DNA of 64,000 nucleotides from Gp1-AA133 sp964641665 (GCA_964641665.1 CAZXKO010000077.1:1-64000); one strand, 5' to 3'; positions 24,770 through 34,505 are shown, numbered from the stretch's first letter. The notes: generated from the letters alone by a model not told the origin. Numbers and translations: made by a program.

Positions 24770-25933
24770 ATGAGAACGAATCTCGCCACTGTGCTCGATC
24801 CCAATCGTCGGAGTAACGATGCCAAGGAGTTCGACAATGCCTTGCGGCGCAAGATTGTCGGGCAGGACCAGGCCATCGAGAAGGTCGTCGAAATCTACCA
24901 GATGTTTCTGGCGGGGCTAAACGCCCCGGGACGGCCGGTTGGGAACCTGTTATTCCTGGGCCCTACGGGGTCGGGAAAAACCCGTGTCGTTGAGGCTCTG
25001 GCCGAGTCTCTCTTCGGCGACGCTCGCGCTTGCATCAAGATCGACTGCGCTGAGTTCCAGCACTCGCACGAGATCGCCAAACTGATCGGGTCGCCTCCCG
25101 GGTACCTGGGTCACCGCGAGACTCACCCGCTGCTCACGCAGGAGGCACTGAACCAGTGGCACACCGAGAAGCTGAAGCTCTCGATCTTGCTCTTTGACGA
25201 GATCGAGAAGGCATCTGACTCCTTGTGGCAGCTGCTGCTCGGCATTCTTGACAAGGCAACGTTGACGCTCGGCGACAACCGTCGCGTAGATCTGTCGCAG
25301 TGCATCATCATCATGACCTCGAACCTGGGCGCTGGGGAAATGACCGGCCTGGTCGACGGCGGCATGGGCTTTGCCACCCAGGTAACTGAAGTCGACGCCA
25401 GACTCGACGAGAAAATTTCCCGCACGGCCACCGAAGCGGCGCGCAGGAAGTTCACGCCCGAGTTCATGAACCGCATCGACAAGGTCGTCGTGTTCAAGAC
25501 GCTTCGGCCCGAGCACTTGAGCCAGATTCTTGAGATTGAGCTTGGTATGGTGCAGCAGCGGGTTCTGCTCGCGTCGGGCGCGAATCAGTTCGTGTTCAAC
25601 TGCACCGCCAAGGTGAAAGAGTTCCTGCTGCAGGAAGGCACGGATCCGCGCTACGGAGCGCGTCACCTGAAGCGCGCGATCGAACGGAACATCGTTTTCC
25701 CCTTGGCGAACCTGGTCGCCACCGGACAGGTCAAACTTGGAGACTTTGTGCGGATCGACATGGCTGGGGAAAGCCGCCTGACCTTCGTCAAGGAAGCCGA
25801 AGGCGCGATGGTTCCGGTCCTGCTCGAGCGCTACGGAGTGGCAAGCGCCACAGCCCCCGCCGCTGCGCGCGCCGCGAAGACAGTGAACGGCCGCCGCGAA
25901 TTCGGAGCCAGTCCCATCGCGGAAACCAAGTAG
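24770..25933 (+). CDS. Stand-alone AAA+ ATPase resembling the second ATPase domain of ClpB/ClpC
   Basis: A 387-residue protein with only one AAA+ module. Walker A GPTGSGKT (64-71), Walker B LLFDEIEKA, sensor 1 MTSNLG, the arginine-finger region FMNRIDKVVVF and a C-terminal D2-small domain (GARHLKRAIERN) match the D2 half of ClpB/ClpC. The pore loop reads G-Y-L-G in PPGYLGH. There is no N-domain, no D1 and no coiled-coil M-domain, and no ClpP-binding IGF loop is obvious. It begins with an IVGQDQAI box like true D2 domains. It probably remodels proteins; the substrate is unknown. A Pro/Ala/Lys tail is variable. Confidence 0.88.
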   Translation: MRTNLATVLDPNRRSNDAKEFDNALRRKIVGQDQAIEKVVEIYQMFLAGLNAPGRPVGNLLFLGPTGSGKTRVVEALAESLFGDARACIKIDCAEFQHSHEIAKLIGSPPGYLGHRETHPLLTQEALNQWHTEKLKLSILLFDEIEKASDSLWQLLLGILDKATLTLGDNRRVDLSQCIIIMTSNLGAGEMTGLVDGGMGFATQVTEVDARLDEKISRTATEAARRKFTPEFMNRIDKVVVFKTLRPEHLSQILEIELGMVQQRVLLASGANQFVFNCTAKVKEFLLQEGTDPRYGARHLKRAIERNIVFPLANLVATGQVKLGDFVRIDMAGESRLTFVKEAEGAMVPVLLERYGVASATAPAAARAAKTVNGRREFGASPIAETK

Positions 25934-25956
25934 TCTTCGGTTTTGAAAATAAAAGA

Positions 25957-25980
25957 AAGGGCGCCGCAATCGGCGCCCTT
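25957..25980. terminator. Bidirectional terminator between the AAA+ ATPase and mglA
   Basis: AAGGGCGCCG-CAAT-CGGCGCCCTT is a perfect 10-base stem with a 4-base loop, flanked by ATTTTTG on the plus side and TTTCTTTTATTTT on the minus side, so it can serve both convergent genes. Confidence 0.9.
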
Positions 25981-26022
25981 CATTTTTGTCTCCTGACACC
26001 TGAGACCTGACCCCTGCTTTTC

Positions 26023-26610
<588 letters not shown>

Positions 26611-26778
26611 GACTTTCCTCTAATGGAACATACCGTCAAGGCACTCCGTCCCGCTGGACTGCCAACGCGCGAAAATTTCCCTTTGGCTACTGCTGGTCTT
26701 TATACCATACGGCCGATTCTTGCCGCAGGTTACTCCGGTTTTGGGTGAGGGTGAGGAGCCAAGAACCGCAACCGGGGT

Positions 26779-28119
26779 CTATCGCGCCGCGGGGAGTGGG
26801 TAGTATCCGGCCTTGGCGCTGATTTTCAGCCCCGGTCGCGCCACGCGCACTTCAATGTCGCGATAGGCGCTGCTGGGTGTGGCCCGGGTGGTGTAGCCGA
26901 GCGTGTATTGGTTGCGCGCGTCGCCGGTCGCGCGAGTGTACGCGATTTCGATGTTGTCGCGGTTGAATTCCGAAAAGACCTCGCCGCCGGTCGCCTTCGC
27001 GTATCTTGGCAGAATATCTCCGTACCCGTAATGCGGCAGGTGGAACTTCTCCAGCTTGCTGTAGATCGGGATGGCGGACGCCTCGACCCCAACCGCATAC
27101 ACCTGGATTTCGCGCGAGAGCAGTACCTTCATGACATCGCTGTAGGAGACCTTGCTGCCATATTCCCGGCCGTCGCTGATGATGAAAATGATCTTCCGGC
27201 GCGCCCGATCGCGCTTGCTCAAGTCGAGCGCCGCGCGCAGCAATGCATCGTTCAGGACCCGCACGTCCTTGGGAGGTGCGATGTTGGGCTGGGCTCCTGG
27301 ACGCTCCACGGGGATTCCGTTGATGGTCGGACCCTGCGGTCCCAGCGGCCCGTTCATCACCGGCGCGCCGTTGTTGCGGCCGCGCTCCAGCTTGATGCGG
27401 TTGAGGACCCCGGTCAGCTTTTCGCCCGCCGCTGAAAAATCAGTCACCTGGCTGACCGTGCTGCTGTACGTGTACAGCGACACTTCGTCATACGGGCTGA
27501 AGGCGCCGGCCAGCGCCGGATAAGTTTCGTTGATCTTTTGCACCGCTGTGTCGGGCATCCCGATATCCAGAACGATGGCCGCCGAAAGCGGGATTGGATC
27601 ACTGATAAACAGCTTCAGGTCCTGTTTCTTGCCATCTTCGAAAACGGTGAAATCCTTCGGCGCAAGCCCATCCACCAGGTGTCCGTCGTTGTCTTTCACC
27701 GTGACCGGCACGATCACAAAGTTCACACGGGTTACGATCTTGTAGAGATCGTCGCGCGTGTTCACATCCCCGCCGGGAACGCTGCCCGTCGGAACTGTCT
27801 TTATGGGGGGCATTGGCGGGATGGGGGGCATTGGCGGGGGCGCTTCGGACGGCGTTTCCTTGGACCCTGAAGTCGACGCCGACGCGGGCGGCTGCGGTTC
27901 GGCACGGGGTGCAGGGGGCAAGTTCGACGGGAACGGCTGCACGGGACGGCTGGCCGAGGGCGCGTCCGGGATATCTTGCTGATTCTGCTTCTGCCCCTGG
28001 TCCTGGGCCTTAGCCATCCCTGCGGCCAGAATGGCTGCCAGAATCACCGCGCCTACGTCGAACCGTGGCAAAATCCCCTCACCCAAGGTCTTATTCTCCA
28101 ATGGCAGGCAACCGTACAT
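26779..28119 (-). CDS. Exported VWA-domain protein of the Acidobacteria-specific type
   Basis: A 446-residue protein with a signal peptide-like segment (about residues 20-38, GAVILAAILAAGMAKA), a low-complexity Pro/Ser/Ala linker (40-115), a short beta domain with VTVKDNDGHLVDGLAPKDFTVFEDG, and a von Willebrand A-type domain. The MIDAS site is weak: the DIGMPD strand replaces the canonical DxSxS. The C-terminal NQYTLGYTT segment and a beta strand ending LKISAKAGYYP are the family hallmark. Its start lies 82 bases from the divergent VWA gene; the exact start codon is uncertain since the signal sequence begins late. Function unknown; likely surface or periplasmic protein-protein contact. Confidence 0.88.
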   Translation of the reverse strand: MYGCLPLENKTLGEGILPRFDVGAVILAAILAAGMAKAQDQGQKQNQQDIPDAPSASRPVQPFPSNLPPAPRAEPQPPASASTSGSKETPSEAPPPMPPIPPMPPIKTVPTGSVPGGDVNTRDDLYKIVTRVNFVIVPVTVKDNDGHLVDGLAPKDFTVFEDGKKQDLKLFISDPIPLSAAIVLDIGMPDTAVQKINETYPALAGAFSPYDEVSLYTYSSTVSQVTDFSAAGEKLTGVLNRIKLERGRNNGAPVMNGPLGPQGPTINGIPVERPGAQPNIAPPKDVRVLNDALLRAALDLSKRDRARRKIIFIISDGREYGSKVSYSDVMKVLLSREIQVYAVGVEASAIPIYSKLEKFHLPHYGYGDILPRYAKATGGEVFSEFNRDNIEIAYTRATGDARNQYTLGYTTRATPSSAYRDIEVRVARPGLKISAKAGYYPLPAAR

Positions 28120-28201
28120 CTTTTGGGATGCTCAAACCGTTTGAATTGGTGCATCTAACCTTACAGGAATAGACTAACAAAAGTCCCGCGAGAATCCCTT
28201 G

Positions 28202-29203
28202 ATGCCGAAACCCCGTGTGTTTCTAATGTTCGTTTTTGCCGGGGCATTCGCCCTGCCGCTAGTCGCTCAGCAGGCCACCCCCGCCGCCCAGGACCAGTCC
28301 GTGGAGACCCTCAAGGTCCGGGTCAATGTGGTTCAGCTGTTCTTCAACGTGAAGGACAAAAAGGGCGCGCTCATCCCGAATCAGACCAAGGACGATTTCG
28401 AGGTTTTCGAAGACGGCAAACCCCAGACCGTCAAGTATTTTACCGCCGAAAGCAATCTTCCCCTGACGCTGGGCATCCTCATCGACTCCAGCGGCAGCCA
28501 GATGCGCGTCCTGGAAATGGAAAAGGAAGTCGGCGGTGCCTTCCTGAACCAGATTCTCCGCGATAAAGACGAGGCCTTCGTCATCGCCTTCGACGTAAAC
28601 GTAGACCTGCTGCAGGATTTCACCAACGACGTGCGGCGCCTGAAAGCCGCGCTGAACAAAGCGAAGATCAATACCGGCGGCGGTGGCGGCTCGCTGCCGG
28701 GCCTGGGCGGAGGGCCTATTCCCACGAGCAACCCGCGGGGCACTCTCCTCTACGATGCGGTCTATTTGGCGTCTCACGACGAACTGGCCCACGAAGTCGG
28801 CCGCAAGGCCATGATTCTGCTCACCGACGGAGAAGATCAGGGCAGCCAACTCCGCATCAAAGATGCCATCGAAGCTGCTCAGAAGTCCGATTCCATTTGC
28901 TATGTTTTGCTCATCGCCGACCGCGGCTTCTATGGCGGTTTTGGTTATTCTGGCGATTCGGAAATGAAGAAGCTCGCGACCGAAACGGGCGGCCGCGTCA
29001 TCGAAGTCGGGAATAAGATTGACAAGCTCAAGGAAGGCTTCGACCAGATTGCCAAGGAACTCCGCAGCCAGTACAACCTCGGCTACACGCCTACCAACGC
29101 CACACAGGACGGCACCTTCCGCAAGATCGAAATCCGCTCCAAACAGGGCTATAAAGTCCAGACCCGGAGCGGGTATTACGCCCTGGCTCACAGTCAAGAC
29201 TGA
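28202..29203 (+). CDS. Exported VWA-domain protein of the Acidobacteria-specific type
   Basis: ATG 28202 (a TTG directly before it is also possible) begins a signal peptide (residues 1-22, cleavage near VAQQA). The 333-residue protein has the pre-domain VFFN-x-KDKKG with FEVFEDGKPQ, then a full MIDAS motif DSSGS in ILIDSSGSQM, LLTDGEDQGS, and the closing SQYNLGYTP and KVQTRSGYYA segments. Unlike the divergent neighbour it retains the metal-binding DxSxS. The two divergent genes share an 82-base control region and may be co-regulated. Confidence 0.92.
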   Translation: MPKPRVFLMFVFAGAFALPLVAQQATPAAQDQSVETLKVRVNVVQLFFNVKDKKGALIPNQTKDDFEVFEDGKPQTVKYFTAESNLPLTLGILIDSSGSQMRVLEMEKEVGGAFLNQILRDKDEAFVIAFDVNVDLLQDFTNDVRRLKAALNKAKINTGGGGGSLPGLGGGPIPTSNPRGTLLYDAVYLASHDELAHEVGRKAMILLTDGEDQGSQLRIKDAIEAAQKSDSICYVLLIADRGFYGGFGYSGDSEMKKLATETGGRVIEVGNKIDKLKEGFDQIAKELRSQYNLGYTPTNATQDGTFRKIEIRSKQGYKVQTRSGYYALAHSQD

Positions 29204-29317
29204 GTGCAATCCCGGGTCTCGGCGTGCGATACCCGTCCCCGATTCGTTTTTGATGACTCGGTAATCGGCCCCCCACAGCGGTCGCGGCGAAGTGCTACTC
29301 TGACTCTCGAGACCACC

Positions 29318-30025
29318 ATGACCGTTCGTGAAGCTGCGCCCAGCCTTGGCCCCCCTGTCGATCTATTCCCGGCCAAACTTCCTCAGCCCGTCACGCTCGC
29401 CGGCCGCTTCGTTACCCTTGTTCCTCTCGATCCCACCGGACACGCCCAGGCGCTGTACGAAAAGTCCCACGGTGCAGATTGCGAATCACTCTGGCGGTAC
29501 CTGTTTGACGGTCCATACCCCGATCGTTCTTCCTTTTACGCGCGCCTTGTGCAGATGGCTTCGGCGAAAGACCCGCTATTTCTTGCCATCCTCAACCAGG
29601 CAAAGGCGCCGGTCGGATACGCGTCGTACATGCGCATCGAGCCTGTCCATCGCTGTATCGAAGTCGGCAGCATTCTTTACACCCCGGAACTACAACGCAC
29701 CCCGGGCGCTACCGAAGCCATGTACCTGATGGCCCGCCATGTTTTCGAGGATCTCGGCTACCGTCGCTACGAATGGAAGTGCAACGCGCTCAACCAGCCC
29801 TCTCGCCGAGCGGCCCTGCGCCTGGGATTTACGTTGGAGGGCGTTTTTCGCCAGCACATGATCATCAAAGGCCGCAATCGCGACACAGCGTGGTATTCCA
29901 TGCTCGATTCGGAATGGCCGCAACGGAAGGCGAACTTCGAACGGTGGCTTTCGCCGGCGAACTTCGACGGCGGAGGAAGGCAAAAGGAACCTCTGGCACG
30001 GATGAACGACGCACCCGAGGCGTGA
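29318..30025 (+). CDS. GNAT-family N-acetyltransferase (RimJ/RimL-like)
   Basis: Start ATG 29318 gives 235 residues. The GNAT fold covers about residues 20-200; the acetyl-CoA loop is less regular than usual, but EWKCNALNQPSRRAALRLGFTLEG is the RimJ/L signature. Relatives acetylate N-termini of ribosomal proteins or small amines; the length and the family VTLAGRFVTLVPLD opening match the group of RimJ/RimL-like enzymes that also includes uncharacterised N-acyltransferases. It lies 114 bases after the VWA gene on the same strand and may be co-transcribed. Substrate unknown. Confidence 0.88.
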   Translation: MTVREAAPSLGPPVDLFPAKLPQPVTLAGRFVTLVPLDPTGHAQALYEKSHGADCESLWRYLFDGPYPDRSSFYARLVQMASAKDPLFLAILNQAKAPVGYASYMRIEPVHRCIEVGSILYTPELQRTPGATEAMYLMARHVFEDLGYRRYEWKCNALNQPSRRAALRLGFTLEGVFRQHMIIKGRNRDTAWYSMLDSEWPQRKANFERWLSPANFDGGGRQKEPLARMNDAPEA

Positions 30026-30069
30026 GTGCTAGGTCTGTAGCGCTCTAGAGTCGTTGCCCCGCGCAGGAA

Positions 30070-31092
30070 TCAGCGTCGCGTGCTCTCGTACCAGTTCCGC
30101 CAGGCGGCGGAATCTGCGCCAAAATGCTGTCCTGAAACGTCCCTCAGAGCCAGCGCGGCCCAGGCGCGCTGGCCCGCGCTGAGGGTGGAATCATCGAGCC
30201 ATCCGACCAGGGTTGCCGCAGCCGTCATGTGTTGCTCGTGCGTGTATATACCCGACTCGGCCAGCCCGTAAGCAGCACGTTCCTGCACGATGGGCGACGC
30301 ATCGTTGCGAAAGCGATCGAGCAGCATTGGAATGGTTTCGTCAGTCGCCAGTATGGCGAGCCCGTTGACGGCAGAGGCGCGAACTGTGACGTCGGTATCG
30401 GCCAGGTAAGCTCCGATGATCTTCGCGGTATGGACAGGATCCACGCCCCGGTTGCCCAGCGCTCCCAGCATCCACAACGCCCAGACCCGCTGGCTTGGAT
30501 TCCCCACAGCCCGCTCCAGCAGGTTGAGCCCGGCGTCGCTTAGGGGCACGCCGTCGAGCGCGAGTTCTGCCTGCACGGCAGCTTCACGGGCGTGTAGATT
30601 CGGAAGGTTGAGCGCGGTCAGAATTTGCTGATCCGCGGTTGGCGTGCGGGTTGTCTTCCCAGTCCAGTTCGGCGACTGCGCCAGCACCTGGTCGGCAGCC
30701 TCGGAATCTCCCGCTGCCACACGGGTGAGCAGCTGTTCTGCTTCCGCCTGCGCTGATCGGTCGACGGTCCGCGAAACTGCTGTACGTCCGACTCGATTCC
30801 GTGAGCTGTTGAATCCAGCCGTGAGCGAAGCCACCCTGCTTCCGGCATAGTAGTACCCGAGCACGCCCAGCGCCGCCGCGACGGCCGTGGCCTGCAGCCA
30901 CAAAAGCCCGCGCGAAGCGCCAGAGAACACGGCTTCAGGCTCGACCGATGCCGCCGGCTTCGGTTGCGGCGTGCTTGCCTTTTCGATCTCGAACAGCGTC
31001 CGGACGACGTCTTCGTCTGTGGGATGGATTCCGGCGTTGCTCTTACCAGGCGTCGGGCCGGCAGGGCGCGATGGATCGAAAAACATGCGCAA
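30070..31092 (-). CDS. Membrane-anchored HEAT-repeat protein
   Basis: A 340-residue protein with a cytoplasmic N-terminal segment (1-60, including DEDVVRTLFEIEKA), one transmembrane helix (about 62-83, with AAALGVLGYYYAG) and a C-terminal helical repeat region (about 115-330). Alternating helices with A/L-rich faces and Pro at turn positions (VRASAVNGLAIL, IVQERAAYGLAES) are typical HEAT/armadillo repeats. Such proteins act as scaffolds. The next minus-strand gene upstream is a small zinc-ribbon protein, which could share the transcript. Function unknown. Confidence 0.75.
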   Translation of the reverse strand: MRMFFDPSRPAGPTPGKSNAGIHPTDEDVVRTLFEIEKASTPQPKPAASVEPEAVFSGASRGLLWLQATAVAAALGVLGYYYAGSRVASLTAGFNSSRNRVGRTAVSRTVDRSAQAEAEQLLTRVAAGDSEAADQVLAQSPNWTGKTTRTPTADQQILTALNLPNLHAREAAVQAELALDGVPLSDAGLNLLERAVGNPSQRVWALWMLGALGNRGVDPVHTAKIIGAYLADTDVTVRASAVNGLAILATDETIPMLLDRFRNDASPIVQERAAYGLAESGIYTHEQHMTAAATLVGWLDDSTLSAGQRAWAALALRDVSGQHFGADSAAWRNWYESTRR

Positions 31093-31143
31093 AATGGTAG
31101 GCCAGCCCGATGGGCCTCACAAGTTACCACAGTGCGGGGCAGA

Positions 31144-31374
31144 TTACGCCGTCGGACGCAAACGGGCACGCTTGTGCACGTGGGGTGGGACCGCGGGCGC
31201 TGCCGAAACTGCGAGGGTCGGATCGACGGGCTCAGGCCGCGCCGGTACGTCGCACCGGGACTCGCTCTTCATCGTGGGAGGCTTCAGGTCCCATCGGCAA
31301 AATACGCATCGGGTGGCTTGGGTGTAGACCACCCGACCGTACGCAACGCATCCGTAGTTCGGGCACAGCTTCAT
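31144..31374 (-). CDS. Small zinc-ribbon protein, 76 aa
   Basis: ATG 31374 starts a protein with four cysteines in C4-x4-C9 and C23-x2-C26, a zinc-ribbon-like pair, followed by a charged and Pro/Ala-rich tail ending in HKRARLRP. The frame is open upstream but without similarity to this compact domain. It precedes the HEAT-repeat gene by 51 bases on the same strand. DNA, RNA or protein binding is possible; the family is not known to me. Confidence 0.6.
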   Translation of the reverse strand: MKLCPNYGCVAYGRVVYTQATRCVFCRWDLKPPTMKSESRCDVPARPEPVDPTLAVSAAPAVPPHVHKRARLRPTA

Positions 31375-31540
31375 AACTGATTCCACCAAGGACGAAAATG
31401 CAGTTGACTTAGTGCAACGTAGCACGAAACACGGGCTGGCCAAGCGTTCTTTTTCAGCTTGCGTAGATTGCTTTTTCTTCTGCGGCCCCGCGCTGACTCG
31501 CCCATTGATTCCTGATCGCCCGGTTCGTATCCTGTGCCCC

Positions 31541-32797
31541 ATGTCAGGCAAGCGCAGCTTCGCGGTCGTGTTCGTTTTGCTGGCTGGCGCAATCGGTCTG
31601 TCGAACCGGATTCCTTCCACGGACAAAGCGGCGCGGATCGAAGCCCTTGTCTCCCGCTATGACCAGTACGGATACATCAACGGTACGGTCCTGGTCGCCG
31701 ATCGGGGCAAGATCATCTATGCCAGGGGTCTTGGCGATGCGAACGTCGAGTCGCGCATTCCCAATACCCCGCAAACGAAATTCGGCATCGCATCGATTAC
31801 GAAGCAATTCACCGCTCTGCTTGTGTTGCAGCTGGCGGAGGAAGGGAAAATCCATCTTGACGATCCGGTCTCCGCCTACCTTCCCTGGTATCGCAACGAT
31901 ACCGGCGCGCGCATGACCATCGAGCAACTGCTCCGCCACACCTCAGGACTTCCCCCGGACTACGACAGCCCCGAGTTCTCAGAATCCGACGAGGCCGCTC
32001 GCCGTTACGAACCTCTGCCGTTTGCGCAGAAGTTCTGCCAACCGAATCTCGCCTCTGCGCCAGGCCCGCGATGGGACTACAGCAACTGCGGTTACGTTCT
32101 GCTGGGGCTTGTCCTCGAGCAGGTCACTGCCAAGTCTTTCGACGATTTGCTGAACCAGCGCCTGCTGGTACCTTTGGGCCTGAACGACACGGGAATCGAC
32201 CGTAACGACCTCGCGCAGCGCGGGGGCGCCTCCGGTTACGTTCGCCACGCCGGACCCCGTTACACACCGGGCCCCTACATCGACCGCACCCACATTTTCG
32301 CCGCCGGGGCCATGTATTCCACGGTCGAGGATTTGTTCCGTTGGAATCAGGCGCTAAGCACCAGCCCGCTGATCTCCGCCAGCCTTCGCGATCGCATCTT
32401 TCAGCCGGGATTGCACGACTGGGCTTACGGTTGGTTCGTAACCAAGATTCCTGCGGGAGAACCGGGAGCGGGCCAGGTTCGCGCGGAAATGCGCGGCGAC
32501 ATGCCCGGAAATTTCTTTGCGTGGATTATCCGCTACCCGGAGCAGGACGCGGTCATCATCGTTTTGCGCAATGGGTACGGTTCCACTGAAAACCTGGAGG
32601 GCAATCTCCAGGCGATTCTGTGCGATGCCGAGCCACGCTGGCCACGTCGGAGTCCGAAAGATCTGTTTGCGCGAGCGTGGCAGGTGCCGCTGGCCAGGGC
32701 GCGTTCGCACCCCGCTCTGACCGTGATCCTGGGCGCTCTCGCGCTTATCGCGATTTTGCAGATTGCGCGGCGAAGAGGACAATCCTCGCGTCCTTAG
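31541..32797 (+). CDS. Serine hydrolase of the beta-lactamase/penicillin-binding class C fold
   Basis: ATG 31541 gives 418 residues with an N-terminal signal anchor (about residues 5-20). The active-site motif S-x-x-K is S85-I-T-K88 and the second motif is Y180-S-N. Together with the HTSGLPP turn near 133 this is a Beta-lactamase (PF00144) protein such as esterase EstB-, D-aminopeptidase- or AmpC-like enzymes. It ends with a second transmembrane helix (about 388-408) and a basic tail, so both ends are in or at the membrane. An antibiotic-resistance role cannot be claimed from this. Confidence 0.88.
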   Translation: MSGKRSFAVVFVLLAGAIGLSNRIPSTDKAARIEALVSRYDQYGYINGTVLVADRGKIIYARGLGDANVESRIPNTPQTKFGIASITKQFTALLVLQLAEEGKIHLDDPVSAYLPWYRNDTGARMTIEQLLRHTSGLPPDYDSPEFSESDEAARRYEPLPFAQKFCQPNLASAPGPRWDYSNCGYVLLGLVLEQVTAKSFDDLLNQRLLVPLGLNDTGIDRNDLAQRGGASGYVRHAGPRYTPGPYIDRTHIFAAGAMYSTVEDLFRWNQALSTSPLISASLRDRIFQPGLHDWAYGWFVTKIPAGEPGAGQVRAEMRGDMPGNFFAWIIRYPEQDAVIIVLRNGYGSTENLEGNLQAILCDAEPRWPRRSPKDLFARAWQVPLARARSHPALTVILGALALIAILQIARRRGQSSRP

Positions 32798-32894
32798 GCA
32801 TTTAGCGGCTGTCAATTTCCGAGGGTTTGCTCAGCCGAACGTTCTGCATCGTGGGGTGGGATCGAACTGCGTGAGGCGCGGTCGTTAGCGGGAG

Positions 32895-33305
32895 CTATCC
32901 CTTCCGATCCTTGACCCGAATCACAAACTTCAAGCCCGACCACACCTCGCTCACCGCGCACACCTTCACGTCCACGAGTCCGGCTTCCAGCCCAATCCGC
33001 CGGACATCGTTCTCGTTCATATCGGTGGCCAGGCCCGAAGACTTCTTTGGCCACGAAACCCAAAGCATCCCCGCCGGAGCCAGTTGCTTCGCGCTCGGCT
33101 CGAAGTGCTTCTTCAGGTCAGCTTGCGTCTTTACGAACACCATCGCGAAATCAAGCGGATCCCGGCCGTCGCGGACCACGGCGCACTCGGCTAGGGCGTC
33201 TTTCAGTTCCGCCCTAACCTCCGCGGGCAAACCCACAAACGCTACCCGAAATTTTGGTTTGATCCCCAGTTTCCTGGGAAGAGGAGTGCCGGAATAGCCC
33301 GCCAT
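32895..33305 (-). CDS. DUF3052 family protein
   Basis: A 136-residue protein that starts with the family's GYSGTPL(P/A)-KKLGIK block, followed by a beta strand VAFVGLP, a middle helix and the ML-W-V-S-W-PK motif near residue 83. Members of this family are widespread and uncharacterised. It follows the minus-strand VWA protein by 5 bases, so the two are probably one operon. Cytoplasmic by appearance. Confidence 0.82.
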   Translation of the reverse strand: MAGYSGTPLPRKLGIKPKFRVAFVGLPAEVRAELKDALAECAVVRDGRDPLDFAMVFVKTQADLKKHFEPSAKQLAPAGMLWVSWPKKSSGLATDMNENDVRRIGLEAGLVDVKVCAVSEVWSGLKFVIRVKDRKG

Positions 33306-33310
33306 TCAGC

Positions 33311-34411
33311 CTACCGGATGGGCGCAAAGTATCCGCGCCGCGAGCGCACGTGGAAGTTTCTGTGGTCCATGGCAACGATCTCGATCGTGCGGTAACGCCC
33401 GTCAAGTTTGAAGTCGGCCGGCTTGTAGGAGACCGCGTACTGGCTGCGCAATTCGTCCTGGATCTCCATGAAGGCGTTGGCCACGTCACGCATCTGAAAC
33501 GGGAAGAAGGCCCGCCCGCCGGTCGTGTCCGCAATTCGCTCCAGTATCCGATCGCCCTTTGCCTTCATCCCCGTGATGTTCGTGCTGATGGTGTAGACGA
33601 TCACTTCTGCCCGCTGCGCCATCTCGATCGCCTCTTCGCGCGTGACGTGGCTCTGGTTGTCTTCGCCATCGCTTAACAGGATGATCGCACGCCGCAGCGG
33701 TCCCGAACGCGGTGCCTTCAGGAGCTTGTCGCGACAAGCGAAATACAAGGCGTCGAACATGGCTGTACCGCCGCCCGGGCGCAACATCCGGACACCCCGC
33801 GACAACGCCTCGGTGTTGTCGGTGAAGTCCTGCGTCACTTCCGGCGTTACATCGAAACCCACCACAAACGCAGTGTCATACTTCGGACGCACCGTCTGGT
33901 TAAGAAATTCGATCGCCGATTCTTGCTCGAACTTAAACCGATCGCGTACCGAATTGCTGGCATCTACCAGCAATCCCACTTGGAGGGGTAGATCGGTCTG
34001 CGTCCGGAAATCCTTCACATCCTCGGCTGGCTTGGAATCGTCGACGAACTTGAAGTCCTCTTTCTTCAAGTCCTTCACGTAGCGCCCGTGCTTGTCGGTG
34101 ACGGTAAACACGACGTTGACTTCGTTCACGGTCTTCCTGATCGTAGCGACTGATTCGTCCTCTTGGGTGGAAGACTGTTGACCGTTCGGCGGGGCTGCTG
34201 TCGCATTCGCAGCCGTTGACGTCGGCGTCGCGGGTTGAGGGGGCGCCGTCCGAGGCGGCGATGCTACCGGGGTCGAAGCCTGTGCTGCCGGTGCAGTCCG
34301 TGCTTGGCCATCCGGCGAGGCTGGAGAATCGGCACTCCGAGAATTCTGAGCCGATACCGCGAGCCCACAACCCGCCACGACAAGGACGAAAACGATACCC
34401 CAATGCTTCAT
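33311..34411 (-). CDS. Exported VWA-domain protein of the Acidobacteria-specific type
   Basis: A 366-residue protein: signal peptide (1-22), a long Ala/Pro/Thr-rich linker (22-85), the pre-domain with VFTVTDKHGRYVKDL and FKFVDDSKP, then a VWA domain (about 130-310). The MIDAS is DASNS in LLVDASNSVR, with LLSDGEDNQS, so the DxSxS set is complete. The end (SQYAVSYKP then FHVRSRRGYFAP) is the family mark. Five bases separate its stop from the DUF3052 gene. A consensus -10 lies so close to the ATG that the mRNA may be leaderless. Third such gene in 8 kb. Confidence 0.92.
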   Translation of the reverse strand: MKHWGIVFVLVVAGCGLAVSAQNSRSADSPASPDGQARTAPAAQASTPVASPPRTAPPQPATPTSTAANATAAPPNGQQSSTQEDESVATIRKTVNEVNVVFTVTDKHGRYVKDLKKEDFKFVDDSKPAEDVKDFRTQTDLPLQVGLLVDASNSVRDRFKFEQESAIEFLNQTVRPKYDTAFVVGFDVTPEVTQDFTDNTEALSRGVRMLRPGGGTAMFDALYFACRDKLLKAPRSGPLRRAIILLSDGEDNQSHVTREEAIEMAQRAEVIVYTISTNITGMKAKGDRILERIADTTGGRAFFPFQMRDVANAFMEIQDELRSQYAVSYKPADFKLDGRYRTIEIVAMDHRNFHVRSRRGYFAPIR

Positions 34412-34419
34412 TGATACCT

Positions 34420-34425
34420 ATTATA
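34420..34425 (-). promoter_or_regulatory. TATAAT element 8 bases upstream of the VWA gene start (possible leaderless promoter)
   Basis: A perfect TATAAT on the minus strand is separated from the start codon by only 8 bases, so transcription from it would begin at or next to the ATG. No good -35 is seen and no RBS precedes the start. Confidence 0.45.
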
Positions 34426-34505
34426 GCCGCAGCCGAACGTGAAACGTCTCCGGTGGCCAGAGACGCGGCTTGCCGGGTCATCGGTGCCGCTCATCCCACC
34501 CGCAA

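Noticed and set aside
24950..25999. 349-codon minus-strand ORF opposite the ClpB-like gene
   Set aside because: Shadow; it also crosses the terminator hairpin.
31541..32797. Antibiotic-resistance beta-lactamase
   Set aside because: Motifs show only the general serine beta-lactamase/PBP fold; many esterases and peptidases share them and no resistance context is seen.
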